From Opitutia bacterium (GTDB lineage: Bacteria > Verrucomicrobiota > Verrucomicrobiia > Opitutales > UBA953), in the NCBI GenBank assembly GCA_947463395.1, contig CANHRV010000031.1, positions 1-9,225 on the forward strand: a stretch of DNA of 9,225 nt, written 5' to 3'. This document shows, piece by piece, positions 1-6,684 of this stretch; positions within the stretch are counted from its first letter, which is position 1, and each line of letters begins with the position of its first letter. The notes below the pieces were generated by a model that was not told where the DNA came from, did not search any database, and saw nothing but the letters and a program-made list of their open reading frames with translations. The position numbers and the translations under genes were made by a program.

Positions 1-41
1 AATAATTAGACATAAATATTATGCCCAAAAATAAACGAACC

Positions 42-184
42 CCTCTCTGGCGACTGGATTTAAAATGGTGGGAGTAGATGGACTCGAACCATCGACCTCC
101 TGCGTGTCATGCAGGCGCTCTAACCAACTGAGCTATACCCCCAAAAATTGAGAGGTTAAACAAAGGGAGCCGTTGCCAGAGAGG
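42..184 (-). repeat. Imperfect inverted repeat enclosing the tRNA
   Basis: Bases 42-54 (cctctctggcgac) are the reverse complement of bases 172-184 (gttgccagagagg) at 12 of 13 positions; the one mismatch is at base 52. In a minus-strand transcript the 5' leader arm and 3' trailer arm could pair in a helix with the whole tRNA-Val in its loop. The leader arm can instead form a local hairpin (TTGCC, 5-nt loop, GGCAA; bases 173-187), so two folds compete. A processing stem, a transcription-termination element or chance are all possible. The repeat is seen directly; any function is inference. Confidence 0.6.
66..142 (-). tRNA. tRNA-Val (anticodon GAC), 3' CCA encoded
   Basis: The minus strand folds into a complete 77-nt cloverleaf. 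The acceptor stem GGGGGTA/TACTCCC has one G-U pair. The D arm is GCTC/GAGC with a 9-nt loop. The anticodon stem is CCTGC/GCAGG with loop ATGACAC, giving anticodon GAC (bases 106-108 on the plus strand), which reads valine GUC/GUU codons. The variable loop has 5 nt, and the T arm is GATGG/CCATC with loop TTCGAGT. The discriminator base is A, and the terminal CCA is encoded at 66-68. The gene lies 49 bases downstream of the Nudix gene stop on the same strand. It could be read from that operon or from its own promoter; I see no convincing promoter in the 143-191 gap. It is flanked by an unusual inverted repeat, listed separately. Confidence 0.97.
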
Positions 185-191
185 CAAGCCT

Positions 192-677
192 TCAGTGCAC
201 ATCACCCAAGTAAACGGCAACCCCGCTTTCCTTGGATTTTTTTATAATCTCCCTCAACCCCGGCGGAGAAAGCGGATATTCAGCCAATTTATGAAGTGGA
301 AGCCAAAGAAGACCAACTTGGCGACGATCCTGTTCTCGGCCTGTACCCAAAGAAGAAAAGTCATCACACTGACAGTGGAAAACGGTTTCGACCTGATGAA
401 AATGACCATGAATGCGATGCATCGCATGATTCTTACCAACATATTCTCTCACATAAGCGAGCCCCGTAACGGCAATCGTTAAACCCAATTCCTCACGGAC
501 TTCTCGCACCACGGTTTGAATCAAAGTCTCGCCATGATTTTGCCCACCACCTGGCAAAACCATAAACTCACCCTCCTCGGTTCGAATTCTTACCACCAAC
601 AAATCTTCCCCGCGCAAAATGACAGCACGAGCCGCTGTACGAACCAAGGGTGAATCTCGATGGGAATGAACCGCCAC
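192..677 (-). CDS. Nudix hydrolase
   Basis: A 161-residue protein of the Nudix superfamily, whose members hydrolyse nucleoside diphosphates linked to another moiety (NTPs, nucleotide sugars, ADP-ribose, dinucleoside polyphosphates) using a metal bound by the Nudix box. A perfect box is visible at residues 44-66: G44, E50, then R58-E59-V60, E62-E63 and G65-L66, matching Gx5Ex7REUxEExGU. It follows the usual strand pair (ARAVILRGEDLLVVR, residues 16-30). The length is typical of a single-domain cytoplasmic Nudix enzyme. Histidines cluster at residues 84-94 (KNHAMHRIHGHFH), which may help bind substrate. Substrate cannot be read from the sequence, so no symbol is given. The start is GTG at 675-677, with a modest AGGG 8 bases upstream; no ATG fits the conserved N-terminal strand. 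The gap from yebC is 48 bases, so it is probably the last protein gene of the run. Confidence 0.92.
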   Translation of the reverse strand: MAVHSHRDSPLVRTAARAVILRGEDLLVVRIRTEEGEFMVLPGGGQNHGETLIQTVVREVREELGLTIAVTGLAYVREYVGKNHAMHRIHGHFHQVETVFHCQCDDFSSLGTGREQDRRQVGLLWLPLHKLAEYPLSPPGLREIIKKSKESGVAVYLGDVH

Positions 678-725
678 GGGTCTTACCCTACCACCCTTCC
701 CGAGAGGGAAAAGCCCGAAATCAGC

Positions 726-1466
726 CTACCCTAAAAACTTAGGGTCAATCTCGTGATTTCCATGCACCGCCTTAACATCGTCCAACGCATCAAGGGCCTC
801 AATCAGTTCCAAAACTTTTTTGGCCGTCTCAGCGTCTTGTACAGGTACAGGAATGCTGGTCACATAGGCAATTTCACTGGACTCGGGCTTGATTGATTTT
901 TCCTGTAAGGCCTTCGCTAAAGCATCGTAAGACTGCACAGGACAAAGTACTTCAAAATGGTCGCCATGATTTAAAATATCATCTGCCCCTGCTTCAAGGG
1001 CGACTTCCATTAATTGATCCTCAGGGATTTGCGTAGCACTGATAAGAAACTGTCCTTTGCGTTGAAAACTGTGCGAAACAGCACCTGTCTGAGCCATATT
1101 CCCGCCGTGATCATTAAAGGCCTGGCGTACCTCAGCCGCGGCTCGATTTTTATTATCGGTGGTGACTTCGACAATAATTCCTACTCCACCAGGAGCATAG
1201 CCTTCATAGGTAATTTCTTCATAGGAAACACCAGGAATTTCTCCCGTGCCTTTCTGAATTGCACGTTTGATATTATCCGTGGGCATGTTCGCCCCGCGTG
1301 CTTTATCCATCAAAGTACGTAGGCGGGCATTGCTGTCGGGGTTGCCTCCGCCCGAACGTGCAGCGAGCGTAATTTCTTTGGCGAGGACGGAAAAAATTTT
1401 CCCGCGCTTCGCGTCGATAACCGCTTTATGACGCTTCGTCGTATGCCACTTACTATGTCCTGACAT
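726..1466 (-). CDS. yebC: YebC/PmpR (TACO1) family protein
   Basis: A 246-residue protein of the YebC/TACO1 family, full length for the group. Members are annotated as transcriptional regulators (PmpR). The mitochondrial relative TACO1 is a translational activator, and bacterial members have been linked to relief of ribosome stalling at proline-rich stretches; the job of this copy is inferred from family only. The diagnostic N terminus is present: MSGHSKW, then TKRHKAVIDAKRGKIF (residues 10-25), and NARLRTLMDKARGANMPTDNI (46-66) followed by RAIQKGTGE. The central domain carries YEEITYEGYAPGGVGIIVEV (82-101) and TDNKNR (103-108), all conserved. It is cytoplasmic with no signal peptide. The ATG at 1464-1466 is 6 bases after the yidC stop, and its Shine-Dalgarno AAAGG (1477-1481) lies inside the last codons of yidC, so the two are probably co-transcribed and translationally coupled. 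The stop is TAG. Confidence 0.96.
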   Translation of the reverse strand: MSGHSKWHTTKRHKAVIDAKRGKIFSVLAKEITLAARSGGGNPDSNARLRTLMDKARGANMPTDNIKRAIQKGTGEIPGVSYEEITYEGYAPGGVGIIVEVTTDNKNRAAAEVRQAFNDHGGNMAQTGAVSHSFQRKGQFLISATQIPEDQLMEVALEAGADDILNHGDHFEVLCPVQSYDALAKALQEKSIKPESSEIAYVTSIPVPVQDAETAKKVLELIEALDALDDVKAVHGNHEIDPKFLG

Positions 1467-1472
1467 GGTGAA

Positions 1473-3215
1473 TTAACCTTTCGATTTCTTCTTTTTTGCC
1501 GAAGCCACTTCAGCCACGACCGTGGCATCCTTCGTAATGGCAATCTGCAACATCTGCAAGAGATTCTGCAAAGTCATGTATAAGGAAAGTGCCGCTGGTA
1601 GAGCGTAACAAATAACGGGGAAGAGAAACGCCATCGTATACATAATGATTTTTTGGGTATCATCGGCAGAAGGCATCGGAGTCATGCGCATGGATAGCCA
1701 CATGGTTATCCCCATTAAAATAGGTAAGAGATTGAAGCCAAAACCAGCAATGTGGAAAAGTGTATCTGGTGAAGCGAGATCATGAATCCAAAGGAAAGGC
1801 ATGAGGCGCAACTCTACCGTGGTTTGGAAGGCGGTGTAGAGACCGAAGAAAATCGGAATTTGAATAAAAATCGGTAAACAACCAGCGAAGGGATTAATCT
1901 TATGCTCTTGATAGAGCTTCATCATCTCCTTGTTCAATTTTTCAGAGTTATCTTTATACTTTTCGCGAATCTCTTTCATCGGACCCGCAAACTGCTGCAT
2001 TTTTTTCGCACTTCGCTGCTGAGCTGCGGTCAAAGGCCAAGTGATTAATTTAATTAGAATGGTGAGCAGAACAATCGCCCACCCCCAAGACCAAGACCCA
2101 GTCCATTCCAGCAAGGCGTGAACACCGCCTAAACAAGCGAGAAGTAATTTACAAATCGCACTGAAGGAAATGAATCCAAGGATTTTGGAAAACTGTAAAA
2201 CAGCTACCTGCCCATCGGGCAGAGCCGAAACACGAGCATACTCTTTCGGTCCAACAAAGAAATCGCCCTCGGTGGTTACGGATAAATCGGCAGCTGGCAC
2301 CCCCTCCCAGTAAGCAAAAGCCTGTATACCTAAATCCGTTTCGTTAAACTTCACTGGACGAGCCAACAGCTCAGCACGATTACCTCGCTGAGTGGCTTCA
2401 ACACGAATAATCGAAGCAAAGAAGTGGTTACCCGACGAAACCCAGTTAAAAGGTTTACCTGCAGCAACAATGGGATGCTCCTTCTCGGCTTTGTGTGCCC
2501 CTAAACCCAAGAAGCCATTCGAGTCCTTAAAAACAGAAATATTTACATGAGAAAGTTCGTCTCCCGTATCGGCTAAGACCGAAAGAAATTGGTGAATGGT
2601 ATCGCCCTGCGAGTGTTGCCAGCAACCCGTGGAGAACCAAACCCGTGCAGGAATCGCTCCAGGAGTAGCTGGAGTTACTTTCGTGTAAAAACGAATCGAG
2701 TGTGGCTCCACGCCTTCTTTTTCTTCCGCGAGAGTAAAGGTGCGGGTAACCTTGGATCCATCAGGCAATAATCCTTCGTAACTGACGGAACGAGCGGAAG
2801 ATTCGACTAATTTAAAATCACTATAAACAGGCTCGAGCTGATTTGTTGCCCGATTGACGACCGCCAAAGCCATCGCCGCATCGGCATTGCCGGCATTAAA
2901 AACAATCGTGGACTTTCGAGTTAAATCGGCAGGCTGTTGCAAAAGTTCTACTTTTTCAATCGCACCACCGCGCGAAGTAAATGTCGCACGAAGATGCTTG
3001 TTCTCGAGAACGGTCTTTTGTGCCGCAGCAAGAGGGATATCATTACTTGCTTTTACAGCAGGCGCTGTGGTCGGGGCGGTAGCCGCTGGCGCAACTGGTG
3101 CGTTCGCTGTCGTCGTTGTCGCGACTGGTGCATGTGCAGCCGGTTTTGAACTAAAAAAGAGGGCCATCGCTCCAGCAATACAGGCAAGGCCAAGAAAAAG
3201 GTTTTTACGGTCCAT
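1473..3215 (-). CDS. yidC: Membrane protein insertase YidC (Oxa1 family)
   Basis: YidC inserts and folds inner-membrane proteins, alone or with SecYEG. This 580-residue protein has the Gram-negative layout. An N-terminal membrane anchor covers about residues 6-21 and is followed by an Ala/Thr/Pro-rich linker (26-57). A large periplasmic beta domain runs from about 60 to 340. The conserved insertase core (about 345-560) contains TILIKLITWPLTAAQ (385-399), the basic coiled-coil hairpin (about 402-440), NPFAGCLPIFIQIPIFFGLY (441-460) and LSLYMTLQNLLQMLQ (543-557). The tail is Lys-rich (KKKKSKG), as in many YidCs that touch ribosomes. The groove residue that is Arg in E. coli aligns here with Lys389. 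I chose the ATG at 3213-3215 because AAGG (3224-3227) sits 8 bases upstream and MDRKNLFLG is the usual opening. A longer frame starting at 3266 adds 17 residues with no family likeness. Followed at once by yebC. Confidence 0.97.
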   Translation of the reverse strand: MDRKNLFLGLACIAGAMALFFSSKPAAHAPVATTTTANAPVAPAATAPTTAPAVKASNDIPLAAAQKTVLENKHLRATFTSRGGAIEKVELLQQPADLTRKSTIVFNAGNADAAMALAVVNRATNQLEPVYSDFKLVESSARSVSYEGLLPDGSKVTRTFTLAEEKEGVEPHSIRFYTKVTPATPGAIPARVWFSTGCWQHSQGDTIHQFLSVLADTGDELSHVNISVFKDSNGFLGLGAHKAEKEHPIVAAGKPFNWVSSGNHFFASIIRVEATQRGNRAELLARPVKFNETDLGIQAFAYWEGVPAADLSVTTEGDFFVGPKEYARVSALPDGQVAVLQFSKILGFISFSAICKLLLACLGGVHALLEWTGSWSWGWAIVLLTILIKLITWPLTAAQQRSAKKMQQFAGPMKEIREKYKDNSEKLNKEMMKLYQEHKINPFAGCLPIFIQIPIFFGLYTAFQTTVELRLMPFLWIHDLASPDTLFHIAGFGFNLLPILMGITMWLSMRMTPMPSADDTQKIIMYTMAFLFPVICYALPAALSLYMTLQNLLQMLQIAITKDATVVAEVASAKKKKSKG

Positions 3216-3223
3216 AAAAATAA

Positions 3224-3227
3224 CCTT
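3224..3227 (-). promoter_or_regulatory. Ribosome binding site that sets the yidC start
   Basis: The minus strand reads AACAAGG, then TTATTTTT, then ATG at 3213-3215. The AAGG lies 8 bases before the ATG, ideal spacing, and so supports starting YidC at MDRKN rather than at the upstream in-frame codon at 3266. A short inverted repeat (GGCGT/ACGCC, bases 3231-3251, 11-base loop) ends just upstream of this site in the leader. Confidence 0.65.
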
Positions 3228-3292
3228 GTTGGCGTAGGGAACTGAGACGCCGGGCGCAAGGCACAACGAGATAAATCCTCGAAACTTCTAAA

Positions 3293-3318
3293 ATCATAGG
3301 CACTCGGTGCCCTGTTAA
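3293..3318 (-). promoter_or_regulatory. Candidate promoter before yidC
   Basis: In the 107-base gap between pyrE and yidC the minus strand has TTAACA (3313-3318, 5 of 6 matches to TTGACA) and TATGAT (3293-3298, 5 of 6 matches to TATAAT). The spacer is only 14 bases, shorter than the usual 16-18, which weakens the call. Transcription from here would leave a leader of about 70 bases before yidC. The spacer is mostly filled by a palindrome (3299-3311). Confidence 0.3.
3299..3311 (-). repeat. Small perfect palindrome between pyrE and yidC
   Basis: On the minus strand GGCAC-CGA-GTGCC forms a 5-bp stem (6 with a G-U pair) and a 3-base loop, starting 12 bases after the pyrE stop. It is followed by ATGATTTTAG, with only a short T run. 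It could be a weak intrinsic terminator for the upstream transcript or an operator inside the candidate yidC promoter spacer. The sequence does not decide between them. Confidence 0.4.
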
Positions 3319-3322
3319 TAAC

Positions 3323-3895
3323 TCAAGAACCAGGCTTGATCGCAGGAATTTTTGCTAACTCTGGGGGCAACTGATCGGCTGGATAAGCGGGGAAAGTTAA
3401 TTCCAGCAAAGAAACAAAAGGTACTTCAAACTTCGTCTGACCACCCGAACGATCAACCAAAGTAGCCACCGCAATGGGCTTTGCTCCATGCTTCTTTACG
3501 ATTTCTAAGCACTCTAGAACTCGACCACCTCGGGTCACGACATCTTCTGCAATCAAAACACGCTCATGAGGCTTAAAAGTAAAATTACGACGTAACACCA
3601 GTCGGTCATTTTCTTTCTCAACAAAGATAAAACGCACTCCTAATTGACGTGCTAATTCTTGACCAACAACCAGACCCCCCATCGCTGGAGCCAAAACAAC
3701 ATCACAAGGATACTGAGCTAACTTTGGCCGAAGCAACTCAATCAATCGGGTTACCTTATCGAGATACTGACAAACTTGTGCACACTGAAAGAAGTGACCA
3801 CTATGCAATCCAGAACGTAGAACAAAGTGTCCTGTCAATAGAGCACGGGAGTCACGAAAAATTTGCAGGACTTCTTCTTGGGTTGAACTCGACAT
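3323..3895 (-). CDS. pyrE: Orotate phosphoribosyltransferase
   Basis: PyrE makes orotidine 5'-phosphate from orotate and PRPP, the fifth step of pyrimidine synthesis in the cytoplasm. The protein has 190 residues, in the range of short bacterial OPRTases. It has the N-terminal signature HFVLRSGLHSGHFFQ (residues 23-37), the core strand DVVLAPAMGGLVVGQELA (65-82), FVEKE (91-95) and LRRNF (101-105) around the flexible catalytic loop, and the type I phosphoribosyltransferase PRPP-binding motif VLIAEDVVTRGG (113-124). The start ATG (3893-3895) is preceded by CTTTCCTCCT and has no Shine-Dalgarno; no alternative in-frame start codon lies nearby, so this start is kept. The gene follows the MFS gene by 49 bases and precedes yidC by 107; no other pyrimidine gene is in the window. 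I see no PyrR-type attenuator in the short leader. Confidence 0.95.
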   Translation of the reverse strand: MSSSTQEEVLQIFRDSRALLTGHFVLRSGLHSGHFFQCAQVCQYLDKVTRLIELLRPKLAQYPCDVVLAPAMGGLVVGQELARQLGVRFIFVEKENDRLVLRRNFTFKPHERVLIAEDVVTRGGRVLECLEIVKKHGAKPIAVATLVDRSGGQTKFEVPFVSLLELTFPAYPADQLPPELAKIPAIKPGS

Positions 3896-3944
3896 AGGAG
3901 GAAAGATTAGAACGACGAGAAGGGACGAGGCGATACCATAAAAA

Positions 3945-5210
3945 TCAGGCTTCTCGCTCCTGATAATTCAAATCCTTACCATAAGTTTCTTCCATTCCCT
4001 GTAGTGCCCAGAAGGCTAATCCAAAACAAACGACACCAAGAATGAGGGCTGAAGAAGTCTCTCGCAAACCAGATTGGTTAAGAAAACCAAAGGCGAAAGA
4101 CATAATCACCAAAGACCCTCGGACAAAATTGGGCACGGTTGTGGCAACGGTTGCTCGTAAATTTGTCCCAAATTGCTCGGCGGCAATCGTCACAAACACC
4201 GCCCAGTAACCCATGCTCAATCCCATCACAAAAACGAGAAGGTAGAACTGAGCACTCGTCCAGTGATTCGATCCATAAAGGAAAACGATACCGCAAAGGG
4301 CACTAAAAATTAAAAAGCCCGCGACGATTTTTTTGCGCGACTTTGCCCACTGACTAGCAAATCCGCTCATTAAATCACCAAAGGTCAGTCCCAAATAAAA
4401 AAGAGCCACCGCACGATTCGTTTTTATCTCAGCGATACCAAGGAGTGGAGCAAAAACCCGCTCAGCCTTGAGCACTAAAATTCCAATCATAAACCAAGTG
4501 GGAAACCCAATCGCAATACATTGCAGGTAACGCTTCAATCGATTGGCATTCGTAAAGAGTGCAAAAAAGTTACCTCGCGCGACAATCCCTTTTCCTGTGA
4601 TAGTTTTAGCATGATTAAACATTCCTGACTCTTTGACACTCAAGCGTGTAACCAAAAGACAAAGACCAAGAATCCCCCCGATTATGTAATTCGTGCGCCA
4701 CGAAACTAACTCGGCAACAAAACCAGCGGCCACCGCCCCCATCACCCCCACTGCCGCCACTAAGGCTGTGCCATAACCACGTCGCTCTTTTGAAAGAACC
4801 TCTGAAACAAGAGCAATACAGCCACCCAACTCTCCTGCTAAACCAATGCCAGCCACAAACCGACAAGCGGAGTAAAACTCCATCGTCGGCGCAAAACCAT
4901 TGGCAATGTTCGCCAAAGAATAAAGTAAGATGGAACCAAAAAGCGTCGCTAATCGACCCAAACGATCACCTAAAACTCCAAAGAAAATTCCCCCCAGAAG
5001 CATTCCCATCATTTGCCAATTCATAGGATCAGCATACCAAACTAACTCTCCTTTAATCTGGAACGAATCATAACTCACACTTTTGACCGCCATGCAGAGA
5101 GTGAGATCATAAATATCGACAAAATAACCCAAAGCACCAACGACCACTGCTGGATGAGTCAAATCCTGCCAGAGAGAACGTGGGGCGGTGGACGGCACGG
5201 AAGTTGTCAT
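3945..5210 (-). CDS. MFS transporter, metabolite:H+ symporter-like
   Basis: A 421-residue major facilitator superfamily protein of the inner membrane with about 12 hydrophobic segments. TM1 carries two acidic residues (YFVDIYDLTL, D32 and D35), as in proton-coupled symporters of the AAHS/MHS and sugar-porter type. The loop 2-3 motif A is GDRLGR (81-86), and TM4 has RFVAGIGLAGELGG (117-130). The second half has AEQFGTNLRATVATTVPNFVRG (344-365), equivalent to the second-half motif of these families. The C terminus METYGKDLNYQE resembles a family I recall from Bacteroidota and Verrucomicrobiota. Substrate and direction (uptake or export) cannot be read. Its ATG overlaps the stop of the preceding oxidoreductase by 4 bases (ATGA, 5207-5210) and has no clear Shine-Dalgarno of its own, which implies translational coupling. 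It probably handles the substrate or product of that enzyme, but this is inference. Confidence 0.9.
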   Translation of the reverse strand: MTTSVPSTAPRSLWQDLTHPAVVVGALGYFVDIYDLTLCMAVKSVSYDSFQIKGELVWYADPMNWQMMGMLLGGIFFGVLGDRLGRLATLFGSILLYSLANIANGFAPTMEFYSACRFVAGIGLAGELGGCIALVSEVLSKERRGYGTALVAAVGVMGAVAAGFVAELVSWRTNYIIGGILGLCLLVTRLSVKESGMFNHAKTITGKGIVARGNFFALFTNANRLKRYLQCIAIGFPTWFMIGILVLKAERVFAPLLGIAEIKTNRAVALFYLGLTFGDLMSGFASQWAKSRKKIVAGFLIFSALCGIVFLYGSNHWTSAQFYLLVFVMGLSMGYWAVFVTIAAEQFGTNLRATVATTVPNFVRGSLVIMSFAFGFLNQSGLRETSSALILGVVCFGLAFWALQGMEETYGKDLNYQEREA

Positions 5211-6664
5211 GCGGTCAATGACTTAAGACCATGCAGATTTGCCATAGAAATACCAGACAGCATTGCTCCAGTAACGCCTAAAAATCCCTGATCTGTCCCA
5301 ATCAAGAAAAGATTATCCACGTCCGTTCGACCATCGCGCTTCTTGGTCGGCGACCCGTAAATCGCTCCATTGAGGTGACCTGTAAATTTTCGAACCGTGC
5401 GCGGAGTAAATACATCCGTTGAGGTTAAAGCCCCGTCATGAATAGAGTCAGACACGACTGGTAGATGGTTTCGTGCGACGCGATTTAGTTGATTAAGCCA
5501 ATAGGTTTTTTGGGCGATGTATTCTGACTCAGGTAAATGACACCAAGCATCGTGATTAGCTAAAGCTGTGACGCGCAACCAACCTTCTTCCAACTGTCTA
5601 CCCTGCCCATAATGATAATGATTTGGAATGCAGATGACTCCTGATTGAGGATCCACCAAACCCAAAGGCGAACGATACGAAAAAGATTCGGCATCACAGA
5701 AAAATACAATCGTATCCTTCCAGCCAAAATCGGTAAAAGTATCGACTCGATAAGTGCTAATGGTTTCTGCATAACCTAAACGACCAATCTGTGTGACCTC
5801 AGCAGACGGAGACTTATCCGAACGCAGTCGCTGAGTTTCTACTAATCCCGCTGATGAATAAACCCGGGTGGCGGTAATCGTGCTTCCATCGTCTAGTTCT
5901 AAGGCAGAAACGCGCCGACCATCAATAACGAGGCGACGAACGCCACATTTCATACGTCGCTCAACCTGGTATTCGCGGCAACGATCCAACAAGAGTCGAA
6001 TGACTTGTCGCACGCCAATAAAGGGACGAGCAAACCCCTCTTTAAAAAGCGAACGCCACATCACCGCAAATTGCGAAACCTCAATGTCATCCTCGATGGC
6101 ACTGCCATAGAAACAGGTGGGTAAAAGCAACATATCCCGAAGCAATGGATGAGCGAGAGACTCATCTAGCAAAGCTCGGGCGGAACCACCAGAAGCCTTT
6201 AGAGCTGTTTCATCTAAACTCGAGAGGTAATGATCCAAAGCTAAAAAGCGGTCAACGTGCTGAGGAAATTCTTGAGCAACATCGGCCACTAAATCCTCAA
6301 ACCGATTCGTCAGTCGAAGATTTTTTCCCGCCATCGTAATCCGGGAACCAAATTGTGGACACAAATCCAATTCCTCGCGCTTGATGCGCAATTGACGCAT
6401 TAACTTAATCAAAGGAGCGCCCTTCGTGCCCTCGGGAACCCAATTCGTCAAAGCATGTAAACCGACATCGTATTTTCTGAGTCCACGGGCATAAAATGAA
6501 TTTAGTCCTCCTGGAGAATTATGCCTTTCTAGAACGAGAACTTTTTGTCCATACATACCAAGACGTACCGCGGCAGCTAAACCAGACATGCCTGCTCCGA
6601 TAATGACGGCATCGTAATGGGTTGATGAAACGCTCACAGCGATAGAGTCCGAAGGCTCAGCCAA
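5207..6664 (-). CDS. FAD-dependent oxidoreductase, phytoene desaturase/retinol saturase-like
   Basis: A 485-residue flavoprotein of the phytoene desaturase (CrtI)/carotenoid isomerase/all-trans-retinol saturase superfamily, which oxidises, reduces or isomerises double bonds of lipids, mostly at the membrane surface. The N-terminal dinucleotide fold is DAVIIGAGMSGLAAAVRLG (residues 18-36; G23, G25, G28), with the ribose-binding acid E46 in VLVLERHNSPGG (42-53). The YDVGLHALTNW stretch (65-75) follows as in this superfamily. The C-terminal FAD motif is NLFLIGTDQGFLGVTGAMLSG (451-471). No signal peptide is seen. No crtB or other carotenoid gene is nearby, so I do not call it CrtI and leave the substrate open. 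The start is TTG (6662-6664), supported by AAGGAG upstream; a GTG at codon 10 would also leave the FAD fold intact. It lies 20 bases after the glycosyltransferase and overlaps the MFS gene by ATGA. Confidence 0.88.
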   Translation of the reverse strand: MAEPSDSIAVSVSSTHYDAVIIGAGMSGLAAAVRLGMYGQKVLVLERHNSPGGLNSFYARGLRKYDVGLHALTNWVPEGTKGAPLIKLMRQLRIKREELDLCPQFGSRITMAGKNLRLTNRFEDLVADVAQEFPQHVDRFLALDHYLSSLDETALKASGGSARALLDESLAHPLLRDMLLLPTCFYGSAIEDDIEVSQFAVMWRSLFKEGFARPFIGVRQVIRLLLDRCREYQVERRMKCGVRRLVIDGRRVSALELDDGSTITATRVYSSAGLVETQRLRSDKSPSAEVTQIGRLGYAETISTYRVDTFTDFGWKDTIVFFCDAESFSYRSPLGLVDPQSGVICIPNHYHYGQGRQLEEGWLRVTALANHDAWCHLPESEYIAQKTYWLNQLNRVARNHLPVVSDSIHDGALTSTDVFTPRTVRKFTGHLNGAIYGSPTKKRDGRTDVDNLFLIGTDQGFLGVTGAMLSGISMANLHGLKSLTA

Positions 6665-6675
6665 GGGTCAAGCGA

Positions 6676-6681
6676 CTCCTT
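6676..6681 (-). promoter_or_regulatory. Strong Shine-Dalgarno for a TTG-started gene
   Basis: AAGGAG on the minus strand lies in the 20-base gap after the glycosyltransferase stop, 11 bases before TTG at 6662-6664. It is the best ribosome binding site in the window and supports the TTG start of the oxidoreductase over the later GTG at codon 10, which lies 38 bases from it. Confidence 0.6.
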
Positions 6682-6684
6682 AAT

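Noticed and set aside
143..191. Promoter for the tRNA gene in the 49-base gap
   Set aside because: TTGCCT at -35 has no acceptable -10 at normal spacing; TTTAAC is 21 bases away.
697..710. Hairpin (TTCCC/GGGAA) between yebC and the Nudix gene as a terminator
   Set aside because: The stem is only 5 bp and no T run follows on the minus strand.
1563..3215. Lys389 in place of the YidC groove arginine as a loss of function
   Set aside because: Charge is kept, and I recall Lys at this place in other phyla such as Bacteroidota, so it is likely normal variation.
2854..3237. Plus-strand Ala/Val-rich open frame opposite the YidC N terminus
   Set aside because: It is the antisense shadow of the Ala/Thr/Pro-rich linker of yidC and resembles no protein family.
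3216..3266. 17-residue N-terminal extension of YidC (opening MCLAPGVSVPY)
   Set aside because: It has no family likeness, lies before a good AAGG site with ideal spacing to the ATG at 3215, and would precede the membrane anchor.
3896..3901. AGGAGG on the plus strand
   Set aside because: It looks like a perfect Shine-Dalgarno, but no plausible plus-strand gene begins after it; the downstream DNA codes for the MFS protein on the other strand.
3896..3944. PyrR-type attenuator or promoter in the pyrE leader
   Set aside because: The gap has no stable stem with a T run and no pair of boxes at usable spacing.
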